Assembly: GCA_963971225.1 (NCBI GenBank)
Contig: OZ020267.1
Coordinates: forward strand, 37,104,989 to 37,168,988
From: Melieria omissa
Taxonomy: Eukaryota; Arthropoda; Insecta; Diptera; Ulidiidae
DNA length: 64,000 bases
Direction of reading: 5' to 3'
Made by a program: the position numbers and the translations under genes. The notes beneath the pieces were generated by a model that was not told where the DNA came from, did no database searches, and saw only the letters and a program-made list of their open reading frames with translations. This document shows, in pieces, positions 45,130 to 57,312 of the stretch. Each line of letters starts with the position of its first letter. Within the stretch, counting starts at the first letter, position 1.

Positions 45130-45735
45130 ACGAAAACTTGACCCTGTTGTTCTTCCAAATGGAACACTTTCTCAAGAAACAGTCTTATCCCACTTGTTGC
45201 ATTTGATCGCAGCAGCAAAATTTATCTACCATCTTTCAATTGAAACACTTCCTCAAGACACAGTCTTTCCTCACTTGTTGCCTTTGATCCCAGCAGTAAA
45301 ATTAATCTACCATCTTTCAATTGAAACACTTCCTCAAGACACAGTCTTTCCTCACTTGTTGCCTTTGATCCCAGGAGCAAAATTAATCTATAATATTCCA
45401 AATGGAACACTTTCTCAAGACCCGGCCGTCTCTCGCTTCTGGCCTTTGATCCCAGCATCAAAATTAGTCTTTAAACATTAAACTGGAACACTTTCTCAAG
45501 ACAGAATCTTCCCTCACTTGTTGCCTTTGATGCCAGCAGCAAAATTAATCTATAATCTTCCAATTTCAAAGACATTTTTAAAACACGGTCTTCTCTCGCT
45601 TGTTGCCTTTGATTCCAGAAGCAAAATTAATCTATAATCTTCCAAATTGAACGCTTTCTCAAAACACAGTCTTCTCTCGCTTGTTGCCTTTAATTCCAGC
45701 AGCAAAATTAATCTATAATCTCCCGAGTTAAACAG
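45130..45735 (+). repeat. 81-bp minisatellite, about 7.5 units
   Basis: Phased on AG(C/G)AGCAAAATTAATCTA: 45211, 45292, 45373, 45454, 45535, 45617 and 45698 (81, 81, 81, 81, 82, 81). The unit is a multiple of three, so 45194-45481 stays open as 27-residue repeats containing LIYHLSIETLPQDTVFPHLL. Later units carry frame changes and stops. Probably non-coding. Confidence 0.92.
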
Positions 45736-47079
45736 TTTTTCAACAAGTCTTACTTGTGTTTCGATATCTCATCGAACCTGTTAACTGAGACTTTACTAAA
45801 AAATTTACATTAGTACAACATTAAGTTCACAAGAAATCAGTCACTATGCAGTCTTTGCATTAAAAACTGTTGCAACATTTTCCGAACTCGATGCATAGAG
45901 ACACAGAACAGAGTAGTGAATAGTTGGAAGCTTCCTGAACTAATTGAAATTATTTTCTAGCTCTCACAGCGAACTGTCGACTGGAAAATATTCGTGTTGT
46001 TCTACGTACATGATTTGCTGAATAGAAAAGGTGTGAATGCGGCAGAGCAAAAGAAAAATTGTTTCAATGAGCGTGAAAGAAAAAAAAGAATTGAAATCAG
46101 CAACAAACGAACGAGCATGAAAAGATCGCATCGCATTGCACAGACAAACTGGCAAAGAGTAAAACAAACAAAAAAAATGTTAGATAGTTAGGGCAGAGGC
46201 TGATAGTAGTATAGGCCGACATGTAGCCAGGCAGACAGACAGGCGGCAGCGGAAGCTGCCATAGACAAAAGATTTTCACGTGAGCGGGCAGCGTGCGCTC
46301 GTGATTGAATTCCCTTCAGGCAGCCGGTGATGAAATGGATGTATCGTTGTGCAGCGCCATAGTTTCTCGGGTTCTTGTTGTTGTTTTGGCTCGTCTTTCA
46401 CGCCACACAGCCGAGTAGTTGCAGAGGCCGCACGTCATTAGGTTAGTTGACAGCGGTTCATGCGACACATTGTGGCGCCGCTGCACACGTCACCTGCCAC
46501 ATTGCCACACGCGAATGTGTACAATCAGGTGTGGCTTTTTTTATTTGTCTCTATCTTGGGCTGTTTTGATTTGTTGTTGCTGTTGCTGTCTGTTTTCTAA
46601 TGAAGCCTCTTTGAATGGCAGCAACACGACTAACGCTAGTTTTGTTGTTGTTGTTGGGCATATCATGTGTAGTTTTTGTACGTAATTGAAAGCAGCATTA
46701 TTTGCGTTCGCCCAAATGCTGCAGTGAAGCACTGTGCAGCAATTTGAGGTTATGTGAGTTCAGAAATGTTTCAAGAAACTCCAAAATTAAAATTTATGGT
46801 AAAGCAAAAACTTTTTAGTGAACAACGAAACTCTTTCATGAGTTCAGAAAAGTTCTATGTGAGTTCAGAAAAATTTCAAGAAAATTCAAAATCAAAGTGT
46901 AATTGAAATTTTAACAAAATAAAAAATGCTCTTTTTTTTGTGAGAAAAAAGTATTTAAATAAATTAATTGAAATTTTTATTTTGCACTATTTAAACCGGA
47001 ACAGGTAGTAATCACTTCAGGTCAGGTCCGAAAATAAGATAAAAGAAGAAGATAGAAGTTCTCGCATGTCGAGACCGAT
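45736..47079. other. Sequence without recognised gene
   Basis: 46200-46740 is GC-richer with (GTT)n tracts near 46378, 46573 and 46642. 46750-46900 has a short duplicated GTGAGTTCAGAAA(A/T)(A/G)TT motif. No coding signal. Confidence 0.5.
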
Positions 47080-47510
47080 ATGTGTGACCTGGCGTTGTCC
47101 TGCTGGGACACAACTCCTCTTCTACTGGGCAAAGCTGGGCAATTGCTTCATTTGGACAGTCCAACTGTGGTCAGTACAGATGTACCAACTACTCCTCTAT
47201 TGGCCAAAACTGGGAAAGTGCTATCTTTAGACGAGCCAATTACTGACAGTACAGGCGAATCACTATCGAATTGTTTGATCTGACGTTGTCCTGATGGCAC
47301 ACAACTCGTCTTCTATTGGAAAATTGCTTCGTTTAGACGATCCAATTGTTGACAGTAAAGGCGAGTCAACTCCTTTTCTGTTGGCCAAAGATGGTTACTG
47401 TTTCCTTCAGATGGTCCAATTGCTGACAGTACAGGCGAGTCACTATCCAATGTGTGCAATGAAAGATGTCCTGATGAAACACACATTCGCTTCTATTGAC
47501 CAAAACTGAT
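47080..47510 (+). repeat. Diverged 75-78-bp repeats
   Basis: Units around (C/T)T(C/A)TTGG(C)CAAA(A/G)CTGGG...TTAGACGA(T/G)CCAATT(G)(C/T)TGACAGTA(C/A)AGGCGA(G/A)TCA recur four to five times. One frame reads TTPLL.GKAGQLL.LD.P then TTPLLAKTGKVLSLDEPITD. Degenerate; stops between units. Confidence 0.8.
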
Positions 47511-48124
47511 CGCCTATGGCCGACGCTTCTTTCCTGCCTTTACACAGTTAAATTGTTAACCGAATAGGTTTCGATTAAAAGTTTGGCTGTAGCTTATAGT
47601 AGCTAATTCCCTGTCAATTCCCCCAAACACATAGCAAAACCTACTAGGCCATCAATCCTGGCTTTAACAACGTTTGTGCCGGCTCACCACGATTCGAACG
47701 CAACCGCTTTTCTTTGAGGTTGTAGCAAGTGATTCACTTTGCATGACCAGTCACCATTCGCGGCAAGTTTGTTGCGATTCAGCAGCAAAGGAGAAGGAAA
47801 TTTGGTCCACAAGTTTTTTTGTTTGTTAACTCACGTGGCACTAATGTTAATATGGAGCTTCCTTTTGGTATCCAATCTTATTTAAGTGGTTCCAAACGGT
47901 TTTTTGTGCAATGTTAGCTCCTGAGTTATCAAAACAGTGATTCTATGACTGTCGATCTCGACGATTTCTATAAAGTATTTTCTACAACTGATCTTTCAGG
48001 GCGTGGTGGAGCTTTGACATGAAAATTATCGAAATGATGATGATGATGGCTGGCTGTTGTACTACCAGAACCATAAATACTATTCACATTTTCCGCCGCC
48101 TGTCTCGCGGTTTCGGATTTATTA

Positions 48125-49345
48125 AAGAATAAACTGTAAAATATGTCGGATTTCCTCTTTCTTGGTGTTCACATTTATCGCGCGTTGAACAAAAACTGAG
48201 TCAGGAAATCACAAAACTGTCTGAGATTAACGAAATGATATCTTTCTAATGTCATCTAATATAATCCGATTACGCTTATACAACGCGAGTTACAGAATAT
48301 TTAAGCCTTCTATACGAAAAATAATGGATGAAGAAAAACTGTCAAACATGTTTTATTTTCTCTCTGCTGATTTCCACCTTTGACGCGCGCTAAAACAAAA
48401 ATGAATCCAGCAATGACAAAACTGTCTGAAATGTTTTTTTAGCAAAAAGTTTAATTTGCCGAACGCCATCTAGTACAACCCGATAGCTCTTAAACAACGC
48501 GAGTTACAGCTTACGAAAGCCATCTATTGGAAAAATAATGGATGAAGAAAATTCCATTCTCTTTGCTTATTTCCATCTTTGACGCGCGCTGAAACAAAAC
48601 CGAGTGAAGCAATGGCAAAACTGTCTGAGATGTTTTTCTAGTACAAAGCATGATCTGTTTAACACCATTTAATACAACCCGATAGCTCGTATACAACGCG
48701 AGTTACAGCTTACTAAAGCTATTTATTGAAAACATAATGGATGCAACAATTTTAAATAATAAAGTATTTTCTCTCTGCTGTTGTCCATCTTCGACGCGCG
48801 CTAAAGCAAAACTGAGTCCATTAATCGCACTACTGTTTGGCATATTTCTTAAGTACGAAATCCTATCTTTCTATCGTCTTCTAGAATAACCCGATTTCTC
48901 TTATACAACGCGAGTTACAGCTTACTAAAGCTATCTATTGGAAAAATAATGGAAGAAGCAAAATAGTAAATAATGAAGTAATTTCTCTGTGCTGGCGTCC
49001 ATCTTTGCCTTGAGCTCAAATAAAACTGAGTCCAGCAATGACAAAACTGTCTGAGATGTTATTTTAGTACACAGTCTGATCTGTCTAACACCATTTAGTA
49101 CAACCCGATAGCTCTTATACAAGGCGAGTTACAGCGTACTAAAGCTATCTATTGAAAAAATTATAAATGAAGAAAATTTTCTCTTTGCTGATTTCCATCT
49201 TTGACGCGCGTTCAAATCGAACTGATTTAAGTAACGACAAACTGTCTGAGAAGTTTCTTAAGTTCGAAATCTTATCTTTCTAACATCATTGATGGCACTT
49301 ATACAACACAGGATACCGATTACTAAATCTATCTATTTGAAAAAT
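48125..49345 (+). repeat. Tandem array, about 200-214-bp unit, six copies
   Basis: Phased on CAACGCGAGTTACAG-like sequence: 48281, 48495, 48694, 48906, 49120 and 49304 (steps 214, 199, 212, 214, 184). Units share TTTGACGCGCGCT.AAACAAAA and AAAACTGTCTGAGATG. Diverged, non-coding. 47511-48124 has no recognised feature. Confidence 0.9.
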
Positions 49346-49379
49346 AATAAATTTTTTACTACAACTTATATTTAAAAGA

Positions 49380-49960
49380 TTTTTCTTTTTGCTTTTAAAG
49401 TAATCATATTTTCATTTGAAAAATATTGACTCAACATTCGAATTAGTGAGTTAAATTATGTTCAACAAATATTTTTTTACAAAAAAATACATTAAAAATA
49501 TTTATTTTATTTACTTAGCATTGAAATTAGGTATTAGAATAATTTTCTATTTATTTTTTTAGTCAATAAAATTATTTTCACCAAATATGTCTTTACTTTT
49601 TAATCTTTAAATATATTTTTATTTGACAAATATTGACTCAACATTCGAATTAGTTAGTTAAATTATGTTCATCAGATATTTTTTTACGAAAAAAAACATT
49701 CAAAATATTTATTTTATTTACTTAGCATTAAAATTAGTTATTAGAATGATTTTCTAAAATATTCCACATCGAAAAACTTTCAAATGATTTTGATACAAAC
49801 ATTTGTTAAGCATTGAAATTAATAAACAAAATTATTTTCTAAAATTATACTCGTCGAAATACCTTCAATTGATTTACAAACATTTGTTAAGCATTGAAAT
49901 AATTTAACAAAATTATTTTCAAAAATTATTCTTGTCGAAAAAAGCATGAAATGCAACATT
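49380..49960 (+). repeat. Tandem duplication, 207-bp unit, plus shorter repeats
   Basis: TATTGACTCAACATTCGAAT occurs at 49424 and 49631; the trailing part repeats CATTTGTTAAGCATTGAAAT near 49799 and 49878. Very AT-rich. Confidence 0.85.
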
Positions 49961-52139
49961 TTTCTGCTTTCTTTTTTAAATTTGCCAGCGCAAATTTGCG
50001 CTCATTATATCTGTGCAAGTTCTCATCAGCATAAATCACATTTGTAGGTGGCGCTGACATCGCATTATCTACTCATGTGAGTGCCCTCCCCCGCCCCCTC
50101 TGCCAATACACTCGAAGCGCGCAGCATTGCGAAAAACTCGCATGCGAGTGAGAGAAAAGAAAGTTGTGTGTTGTAGGTGCCGGCGCTGTCGAATGCAATT
50201 AAAATTATGAATTATTAATGCTGAAACATGTGAAGCGGGCTTTTACTTCGACAGTGCTTTTGTTTTCCTCTAATTGCAACAGTGCATTCGCTGGAAAGTG
50301 GGTCGTTCAACTTGAGAGTGTGTCTGCGCCCTCTGTGCCGCCCGCGCTCTCTCGAATTGGCACTTGGGTGCCTGTTCACCTAGAACCGGTGCCGAAAGTT
50401 GCAGCGACGCGACTTGACAACTTTGGCGCGTCGGCCGTTGAGGCGCGCCGCGTTGTCCTGATTTCGCAAGTGCTTAATTAACAGCGAACGGCAACGGCGC
50501 CGCAACAACTCCAAATTACGTAAAAGCTGAAAGCGAAAAGCGCATTCATTCACCGCGGCCCATTGTGTGCGTAAATTTTGTTTGGATTTCTAATTTTTTT
50601 TCGCGCTGGCTGTCGAAATGTAGCACACTTCCGCATCAATACGAACGAATACAACTTGGCCGCCCAGTGCCAGCGATGGCAAATTTGTTGCACAAAGTCA
50701 ACAGTCTGTAAAATTCTAGACAACTGTGCAATTCTTAAGTGCCGACTTGCTGTTCTCACGTAATGAAAACTGTTAGTTTTTTTGCAGCTTGAATTGAATA
50801 CAAAATTCTTGCAAATAAGTAAGTGTTGGGCTTTAGTACGGCAACGACTTCTGCCGAGTCAGAGTTGGCCCCTCGCACTCTGTTCCAATTCTTCGATTCT
50901 TTTTCAATTAGTCTTATTGCCTGGGTGGGGTGAGAAAATTCTTTGGCATAACTGCGGCTCTATGCTCTTTCCGCTGGCTTGCGTTTTCCGCACTGTCGAC
51001 GCTGACTGGGCGCGCTTTTTCGTGCCGCCGCCGGTCCGTCCAACCAGTGGGATTGGTCAAGCCACGCTTCGGTTAGGGTTCAAGCCATGCCGTGTACGTG
51101 GTTTTGGATCTCGTTATGTTTTGCTCTGGTTTGTCATAGCTGAGAAACACGGCACGGCTCACGGCCTGACAGCGACATGTGGTGGGAAAATACGTTGTTG
51201 TGCTACTCAAGTGGGGAGAATCCAGAATTCAGAATTTGTGGCGTGCAAGCGGCGCTTAAGTGCCACTTCCTCTGAATATTCCGCCAAGCGTGTTTTCTTA
51301 ATGATTTTTGCATAATAAGTAAATATGATACACATGCAAACTTGAACTTAAGTTTACATACTGAACGAGAGTTGAGGGACATGGAGTACGATTCAGCTGG
51401 AATGTGAATTGAAGCAGATTGCTTCAGTGATAAATTCATTTCTGAAGATTTTAATACCAAATCGAGGTAAACTACTTGTAGTTTCACATACATTGGCAAA
51501 CTGAACAAATAACACTCATGTCTAAAATAATAACTGCACGTTGTTTTTACATTCTCGCCATGACTTTTGCTTTGTTTTCGACTTTTTTGAGACCTTTTTG
51601 ATCTGAGTTTATAATACAAATGACGAGTTTCAGAGTTAATTGAACGTGTTGTGGGACACCAATGTTCCTATGGTAGCCAAAGGGTTAAGTAATACACGTA
51701 TACAAATATAAAGTAGCGTCCGCGTCGCATCTGTTCACAAGTAGCTGAATGGTCATCACTGATTTAGATAGTCAACTAAAAAGTTCTTCGGCACCTAACT
51801 CCAAACTCTGCTATTGTGATAATTTATTGAACAATTTAACAAACTTGCGTATGGAAGCCAATAAGCCAAGAAAAATATACCTTTTGATACAAGAATGGAA
51901 ACCCTAAGACTATCCACATTGTCAACTGTTTGCTCATTAGATTTCGAAGTGATTGATAATGAATTCAAATCAAGGCTACAAACTGGCGAATTTCGGGCCA
52001 GCAGTTTCCATAGAACAATCAAAGTTTCCATCTTTCCTCCTTTAACCGAAAGAACATTCGTAGATTTTATTTTTGAATTTATATTTTCTTAGGGAAAATG
52101 GCGTTAAGATTAGTTTGATTTTTTGGAATTTAAACAGGA
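49961..52139. other. Unique-looking block upstream of the gene
   Basis: 50040-51310 is GC-richer than its neighbours, with many CpG around 50300-50550. A 177-codon + frame (50782-51315) has no recognisable domain. A TTAACCCTTTGG sequence on the minus strand near 51687 could be a transposon end. Confidence 0.5.
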
Positions 52140-52640
52140 GGTAAACAATAAAGAAGACACAATAAAAATGTGATGAGAAAGAGAAAGAAGTTGAGGTAGA
52201 CCAGAAAGAAAGGAGACACAATGAAAACATGAAGAGAAAGAGACAGAAGTTGAGAAAAAGACAGAAGTTAAGAAAGAAACAGAAGTTGAGAAAGAGACGT
52301 GAGTTAAGAAAACGACAGAAGGTTTTTCATTTTCAAAAAATCGCTTTATGGATTCTTTGAATATCTTTTATAAGTTTTTAGCTTTTGATTTCTCAAAATT
52401 GCATTTTCATTAAATTATGTTCAACTTAATTTTAAATTAATAAATAAATAATACTCGAAGACGATAAAAAAAGGATACACAACGAAAACATGACGAGAAA
52501 TAGGCAGAAGTTGAAGCAAACTAGAAAGAAAGGAGACACAATGAAAAGATGACGAGAAAGGGAAAGAAGTTGACGCAGACGAGAAAAGAAGGAGATACAA
52601 TGAAAATAAGACAAAAAAGAGAAAGAAATTGAAGAATAGA
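52140..52640 (+). repeat. Purine-rich minisatellite, about 57-60-bp unit
   Basis: ACACAATGAAAA(C/G)ATGA(C/A)GAGAAA followed by AGAAGTTGA recurs in two blocks (near 52157-52330 and 52477-52640). Strongly A/G on this strand. Confidence 0.8.
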
Positions 52641-53422
52641 ACGTTGAGTGGAACGATAGCTGACTTAAACGCTACCAGTTTATTTTTGGGAGGCACAAAT
52701 ATTTCTTAAAGGGAGTTTTTGTAACTTGAAAAATTACTCAGTCAAGGTGGTACAGTTTTTCTTATATATTTATTTAAACTATTATCCAACAGTATCAATG
52801 ACTTTCCATCTTCCAATCAGCATACAAATTCGATTCTTTGAAAAAATTCCCAGAGTCGGCACAATTTCTGTCTTCTTTGTAAGAAGTCAAGTGCTGCTCA
52901 GCCAAGCCATAAGTCATCGACCAGAAGAAGTTACAATCGGAAGAATCAATGTTTGATAAATACGGCAGGTGGGGTAAACCACTCATCGAAACATTTGCAA
53001 AGTTTCCTTGACGACTTGAGAATTGTGCACACGACATTTGAAGTCGCCACGCCTCTGTGTTGAAGTTTTAGAGTTTACTTGTTTACTAGTTTACTTTTGA
53101 ACAATTTTAGCTGAAAACGGGTTAAAAAATGTTGGATCAATATTTTTTATTTACAGAAAAATTATTTAATATTCATGAAAAAATACAAAATTATCAGTTT
53201 TTGATTTTATTTAACCATTATTAAAGAAACAGGGTTTTGATTAAACGCGCCCAATCCGTAAATTTCATTTGGAACACAAACTTTCACTGCATAGCTGCAA
53301 ATTTTTGGAAATTATTTTAATTATAACTGTAAAATTTTTGTTATTTGCTTCGAATTCACTTCTAAAAATATGAATTTCTTGGTGCCTACTTAAATTAAAC
53401 CCATGAATCAATCGTAGCTTTA
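52641..53422. other. AT-rich sequence without recognised feature
   Basis: Antisense frames at 52726-53037 have no domain. Confidence 0.45.
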
Positions 53423-53430
53423 GCTATAAG

Positions 53431-53587
53431 CAGGGGCGGATTCAGAAAAATATTTCGGGGGGGGTTTCAAAAAGTAATTCTTTGATATTCATAAATTGTC
53501 TTTTAATTTGTATGTAGTTTTAATGTCGATCCCAATATTTCGGGGGGGGGTTTCAACCTCCAAAACACCCCCCTGAATCCGCTACTG
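53431..53587 (+). mobile_element. hAT-type MITE (157 bp) with perfect target duplication
   Basis: Left end CAGGGGCGGATTCAG, right end read inwards CAGTAGCGGATTCAGG. Flanked by GCTATAAG at 53423-53430 and 53588-53595 (8 of 8). The interior has two G-runs of 8-10 bases after ATATTTCG. Non-coding. The intact duplication suggests fairly recent insertion. Confidence 0.93.
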
Positions 53588-53595
53588 GCTATAAG

Positions 53596-55014
53596 ATGAT
53601 AAATAGGTGAAGTTGCTCTCAGGCAACTTTGGGGTTGAAAGGGTTAATGGAAATAACGCCATATTTTCCATATCTCTTGAAAATAATCTGTTCCCTCCAG
53701 TTAGCAGTTACATGTCATAGGGGGTCAAGGAACAATGCAAAAGAAACCATTTCTTAAACCTTCAGACTGAGTTACCTGTTATACAGCGTGGCACAAAGGT
53801 TGGCACCTGGCGCAAAAGTTGTCACCCAGCGTTCTTTGGCACTGGCGAGAAGTTTTACGGCAGACTGTAACCCGGTAATAGGATGTTACTACCAGCTAAG
53901 TAAGTAAGTAACTGGTTTATTCAGAAAGGAAACTGGCCGCACTCCTTTCTCACGTACCTAAGAAAACGATAGAAAATAAGAACTTATTCTTCGAAAGTTC
54001 TCTTCTCACAGCCCAAAGTACAGAATCTTGACATAGCAAACGTTGGTTACATTATTTTCACTTGCCTCTTTCTCTTCCCCCCATTTGTCAGTTATTCAGT
54101 GCAACTTAAGAAAAGTAGTTCTTATTCTAGTCAATGCAAAAAATCCATAAGTTCGCCATAAGCCAACCCAAGCTTTTTTTTACACTTTGACCAACATTCA
54201 GAAGATATTCCTGGACCAGTGAAGACCATTGTTCTACTCACGAGCATCAAACATGCGAACATTGTATTGGTTCTAGGCTCTTGCTGGGCAAATATATTAA
54301 GGGAGAATATAAAATTGGAGAAGGAACTCTAAGTTGACGCTATTGATCAAAAATATAGTGTTCAGAAGAAATATCTGCAAGCAAACTCCTATTGTAACCA
54401 AATGTTGCTTATGGTAAATTTTTGACTGCCGCAAAGTCAGCTGCATTGCGAAATTTCATTGATAATTCATTTCATTCAGTTGCGTTGCATGCCAAAAAAC
54501 ACAAAACTGAAGAATACACATTGAGCTATATAAATCGCGGTTAAGCGAATTCATATAAATTGCGAGCAAAAGCATAAATTTCGCTCACCTACGCGCGTTC
54601 GTAAGCAAAACGGACTACCAGCTGTCAGCACATGATTTGCTAGTTTGACTCGATGCCACCCACGAACGCCCACTGCACACAGACACCACCCAACACATCG
54701 TTGGCTGCTGTCGGTGTCGGCCCAACAACAGCAACAAAAAGTAAAAAGTGTCATGAACGACGCCGCTCGTCAAAAGGCGGCACTTCAGCTGTGTCAGACA
54801 CATGTGGAAGGAAGAGGAAACGCCGCCACACAGCGCACACAAACACACACAAACACCGCCAACACACTAACACACGCAAACACACAACTGTAAGTAAAGC
54901 GTTGCGCGACACAGACAACTTGAGAGCCCAAGTGTTTTTAGGGAAGGGGAGGCGACGGTTGCTAGCACCTAACTTGGCTACCTTTGGAATTTTATACCTA
55001 ACAGTGCATGGTGC

Positions 55015-55046
<32 letters not shown>

Positions 55047-56034
55047 TGCGGTGTGCGCTTTAAGGACGTGCAAGTAATTCAGATACTTTCACATTGACGA
55101 CAGGCGAGCGCCAAGATTTACAGCTGAGCAGTGTTGCCATGCAAATAAGAAACCGAGGATAAGCGCAGTGAACGTCAACGAGCGAAAAGAATAAATTGAA
55201 ATAAAAATATAAAAGCGACAAACGAAAGAAGCACAAAAAAACGCTGAAAAGATTAAAATGTACGGTTGCCGTCCGTCCGCCCAGATGGCGAATGTGTGAG
55301 CTCAAAAAAAAAATACTAACGTGTCAACAAACTTCTCATATTTGTCGTTCAGTTTTTCTACTTCATTTTTCAGCGTTTTCTACCTTTGTGCATGCGCCTC
55401 ACTGGCCATTGTTGTTGCTGTTGTTGTTGTTGTAAAATTTCCTTGAATACGCTCAAAGACGTCTGGACGTAAATAAAGGAATTGCGGCAGCGGCACGCGT
55501 GACAGATGACAGTAGTTAAAGCGGCACACCGCGCAAATGGCAACAACACACACACAGCAACAACACACGCACTCACTCAAAAAGTCGCAGCACAACAAGT
55601 ACGCAACAACACACAATGTTGTATTTGTGTCTGCATTTAATGGCATTTAAATCTGGAAACTTATAATGCAAATAATGCTGCGCAGCGCGGTTGAACGCTT
55701 TTGCGGTTTCGGATTTTTTTTTTGTCGCAACACACAATCGACATTATTTGAAAATTTTGACGCAGTTTAATTTATAATATTTTGCCATGTTGCGGCACGT
55801 TGAACATTTCAGTTAAAATGTGCGGAAAAGAGGGACTTAAATTGGCGCAAAGTCAATGGCCGTTGAGGTGTAAAGTCTTGTTGGCATTTGCTCTAGTAGA
55901 GCTTTTCGTTGATGGATGAAAGACGATTTTCATGTCCTTGGGAAGAGTTTATTTCGAATTACAATATTTTAATATCTATAAAATATTTATGATTCTTAGT
56001 TGGACATAAGGAAAGAATGAAAATAAATGTCAAC
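53596..56034. other. Unique-looking sequence upstream of the gene
   Basis: 54640-55600 is GC-richer with (CA)n at 54836-54895, (GT)n at 55016-55046 and (TTG)n near 55410-55432. A minus-strand donor-like TAG|GTGAGC at 54589/54588 could end a 5' UTR exon. No coding signal. Confidence 0.45.
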
Positions 56035-56245
56035 TTGCATGCACTTGTCCTGCTTTGTCCAGACGAATCAAGGACCGCCTGGGCAACTTTCTCTTTGAAA
56101 ATCTAGAATATTTGTCCTATAAGACTATTCACATTGTATTGTGAGAAGGTCAAGCTTGGATCCATTGATTGTGGTATCACAATGGACGTTTATGGCCTAA
56201 GTGAGCGCCTCGCCTTGGAGGCCACTTCTACCTATTCTGATATAG
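56035..56245 (+). mobile_element. LINE 3' end fragment
   Basis: TGCACTTGTCCTGCTTTGTCCAG parallels the CPAL-coding part of the copy at 40480, and GGTATCACAATGG...GGCCTAAGTGAG matches the LINE/SINE 3' tail. Decayed. Confidence 0.6.
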
Positions 56246-56658
56246 ATTCCATCTATTCGGATATATATTTGATGCTACTTACAATTTTTGTTTGGAACAT
56301 AAAAAATTAAGCTAATTTGTTTAGGAGGTATTTTCTAAATAAGGCAATACTCTGTTGATTCAATACTTAGTTTTTTAAAGGTCAAAGATGACATAATTAA
56401 CAGAGAGCTTGCATGTTCAAGTCGGAATTGTGTCTAGCTTTGTATCAATAAAGAAACTCTACTGAAAGAAATGATTAAAACAAGTCACAAGTCACTTGGC
56501 AACAATGAAGTAGAAGACCAAACATATTTTCGTATATCAAAACGATTCGAGCCGGGCTTAGAATAACTAATTCGAACCTGAGTACAGTCATCTAAGTGAG
56601 AGTAATTCTGGTAAACTGAAGCTCAATGATGGGTTATTATGGCCAGTTATGTGAAGAT
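56246..56658. other. AT-rich sequence without recognised feature
   Basis: Nothing recognised. Confidence 0.4.
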
Positions 56659-56840
56659 GGCCTCAATAGCCCAGTGAGTAGCGCGCTGGCTTCTCATATC
56701 GAGGCCCTAGGTTCGAATCCTAGCTCGAGCTGGTGAAACGCTCTTCTACTTCTATCGCTATTCATGAAACAGATGAAAATTACAAGGGCCTTTCAAGCCG
56801 AGTGTGTCTCTTACAGAGGCTTCCACCATAATCTAACCTG
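56659..56840 (+). mobile_element. tRNA-derived SINE, copy 5 (internally deleted)
   Basis: Best-preserved head: A-box TAGCCCAGTGA at 56667-56677, CTCAT at the anticodon position, perfect B-box GGTTCGAATCC at 56710-56720. The body is deleted after ATGAAAATTACAAG and it joins directly to GAGTGTGTCTCTTACAGAGG and the tail ATAATCTAACCT. Confidence 0.88.
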
Positions 56841-57312
56841 ATGTTTAAGAAATGTCAACAAATAAATCGTGCAATGAAAACTTTTGGCAAAAAAAGAATG
56901 AAATAAAGTACCACTTCTCAAAGTGTGAATATTTAAACTCGACACGTCAAATTTTAAGATCTTGTTGATAGTAAAATGGACCATGTTTCGTATTGGTTCC
57001 ACTTAGCATGGATCTTTGGATACTAAAAGTTTACCGATGTGTTTGCTGCCAGGAAAACTTTGGAGCTTGCCGGCATAGAAACCACCATTAACAAATCAAT
57101 TAATTTCTGCATTGGCAGTCCTTCTGTTCATTCAAAAAAGTCCTTCAATGCTACGAAACAGTTGACCTACCTTCGCAGAAAAAAGGCCCACTGTGGTTGG
57201 AATGTCCAGCTATCTTTTACCAATGATTTCAATCAATCAATAAACCAACTCGACTTCTTAATGAAATTTTGCAGATCTGGTAGTTCATATTTGGGTTTTA
57301 TTTCACTAAGAT

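Noticed and set aside
47640..47760. tRNA-like B-box (GTTCGAATC) on the minus strand near 47695
   Set aside because: No convincing A-box at the right distance and no cloverleaf; single weak match.
50782..51315. 177-codon + frame
   Set aside because: No recognisable motif; the composition follows a local GC-richer block and an antisense frame overlaps it.
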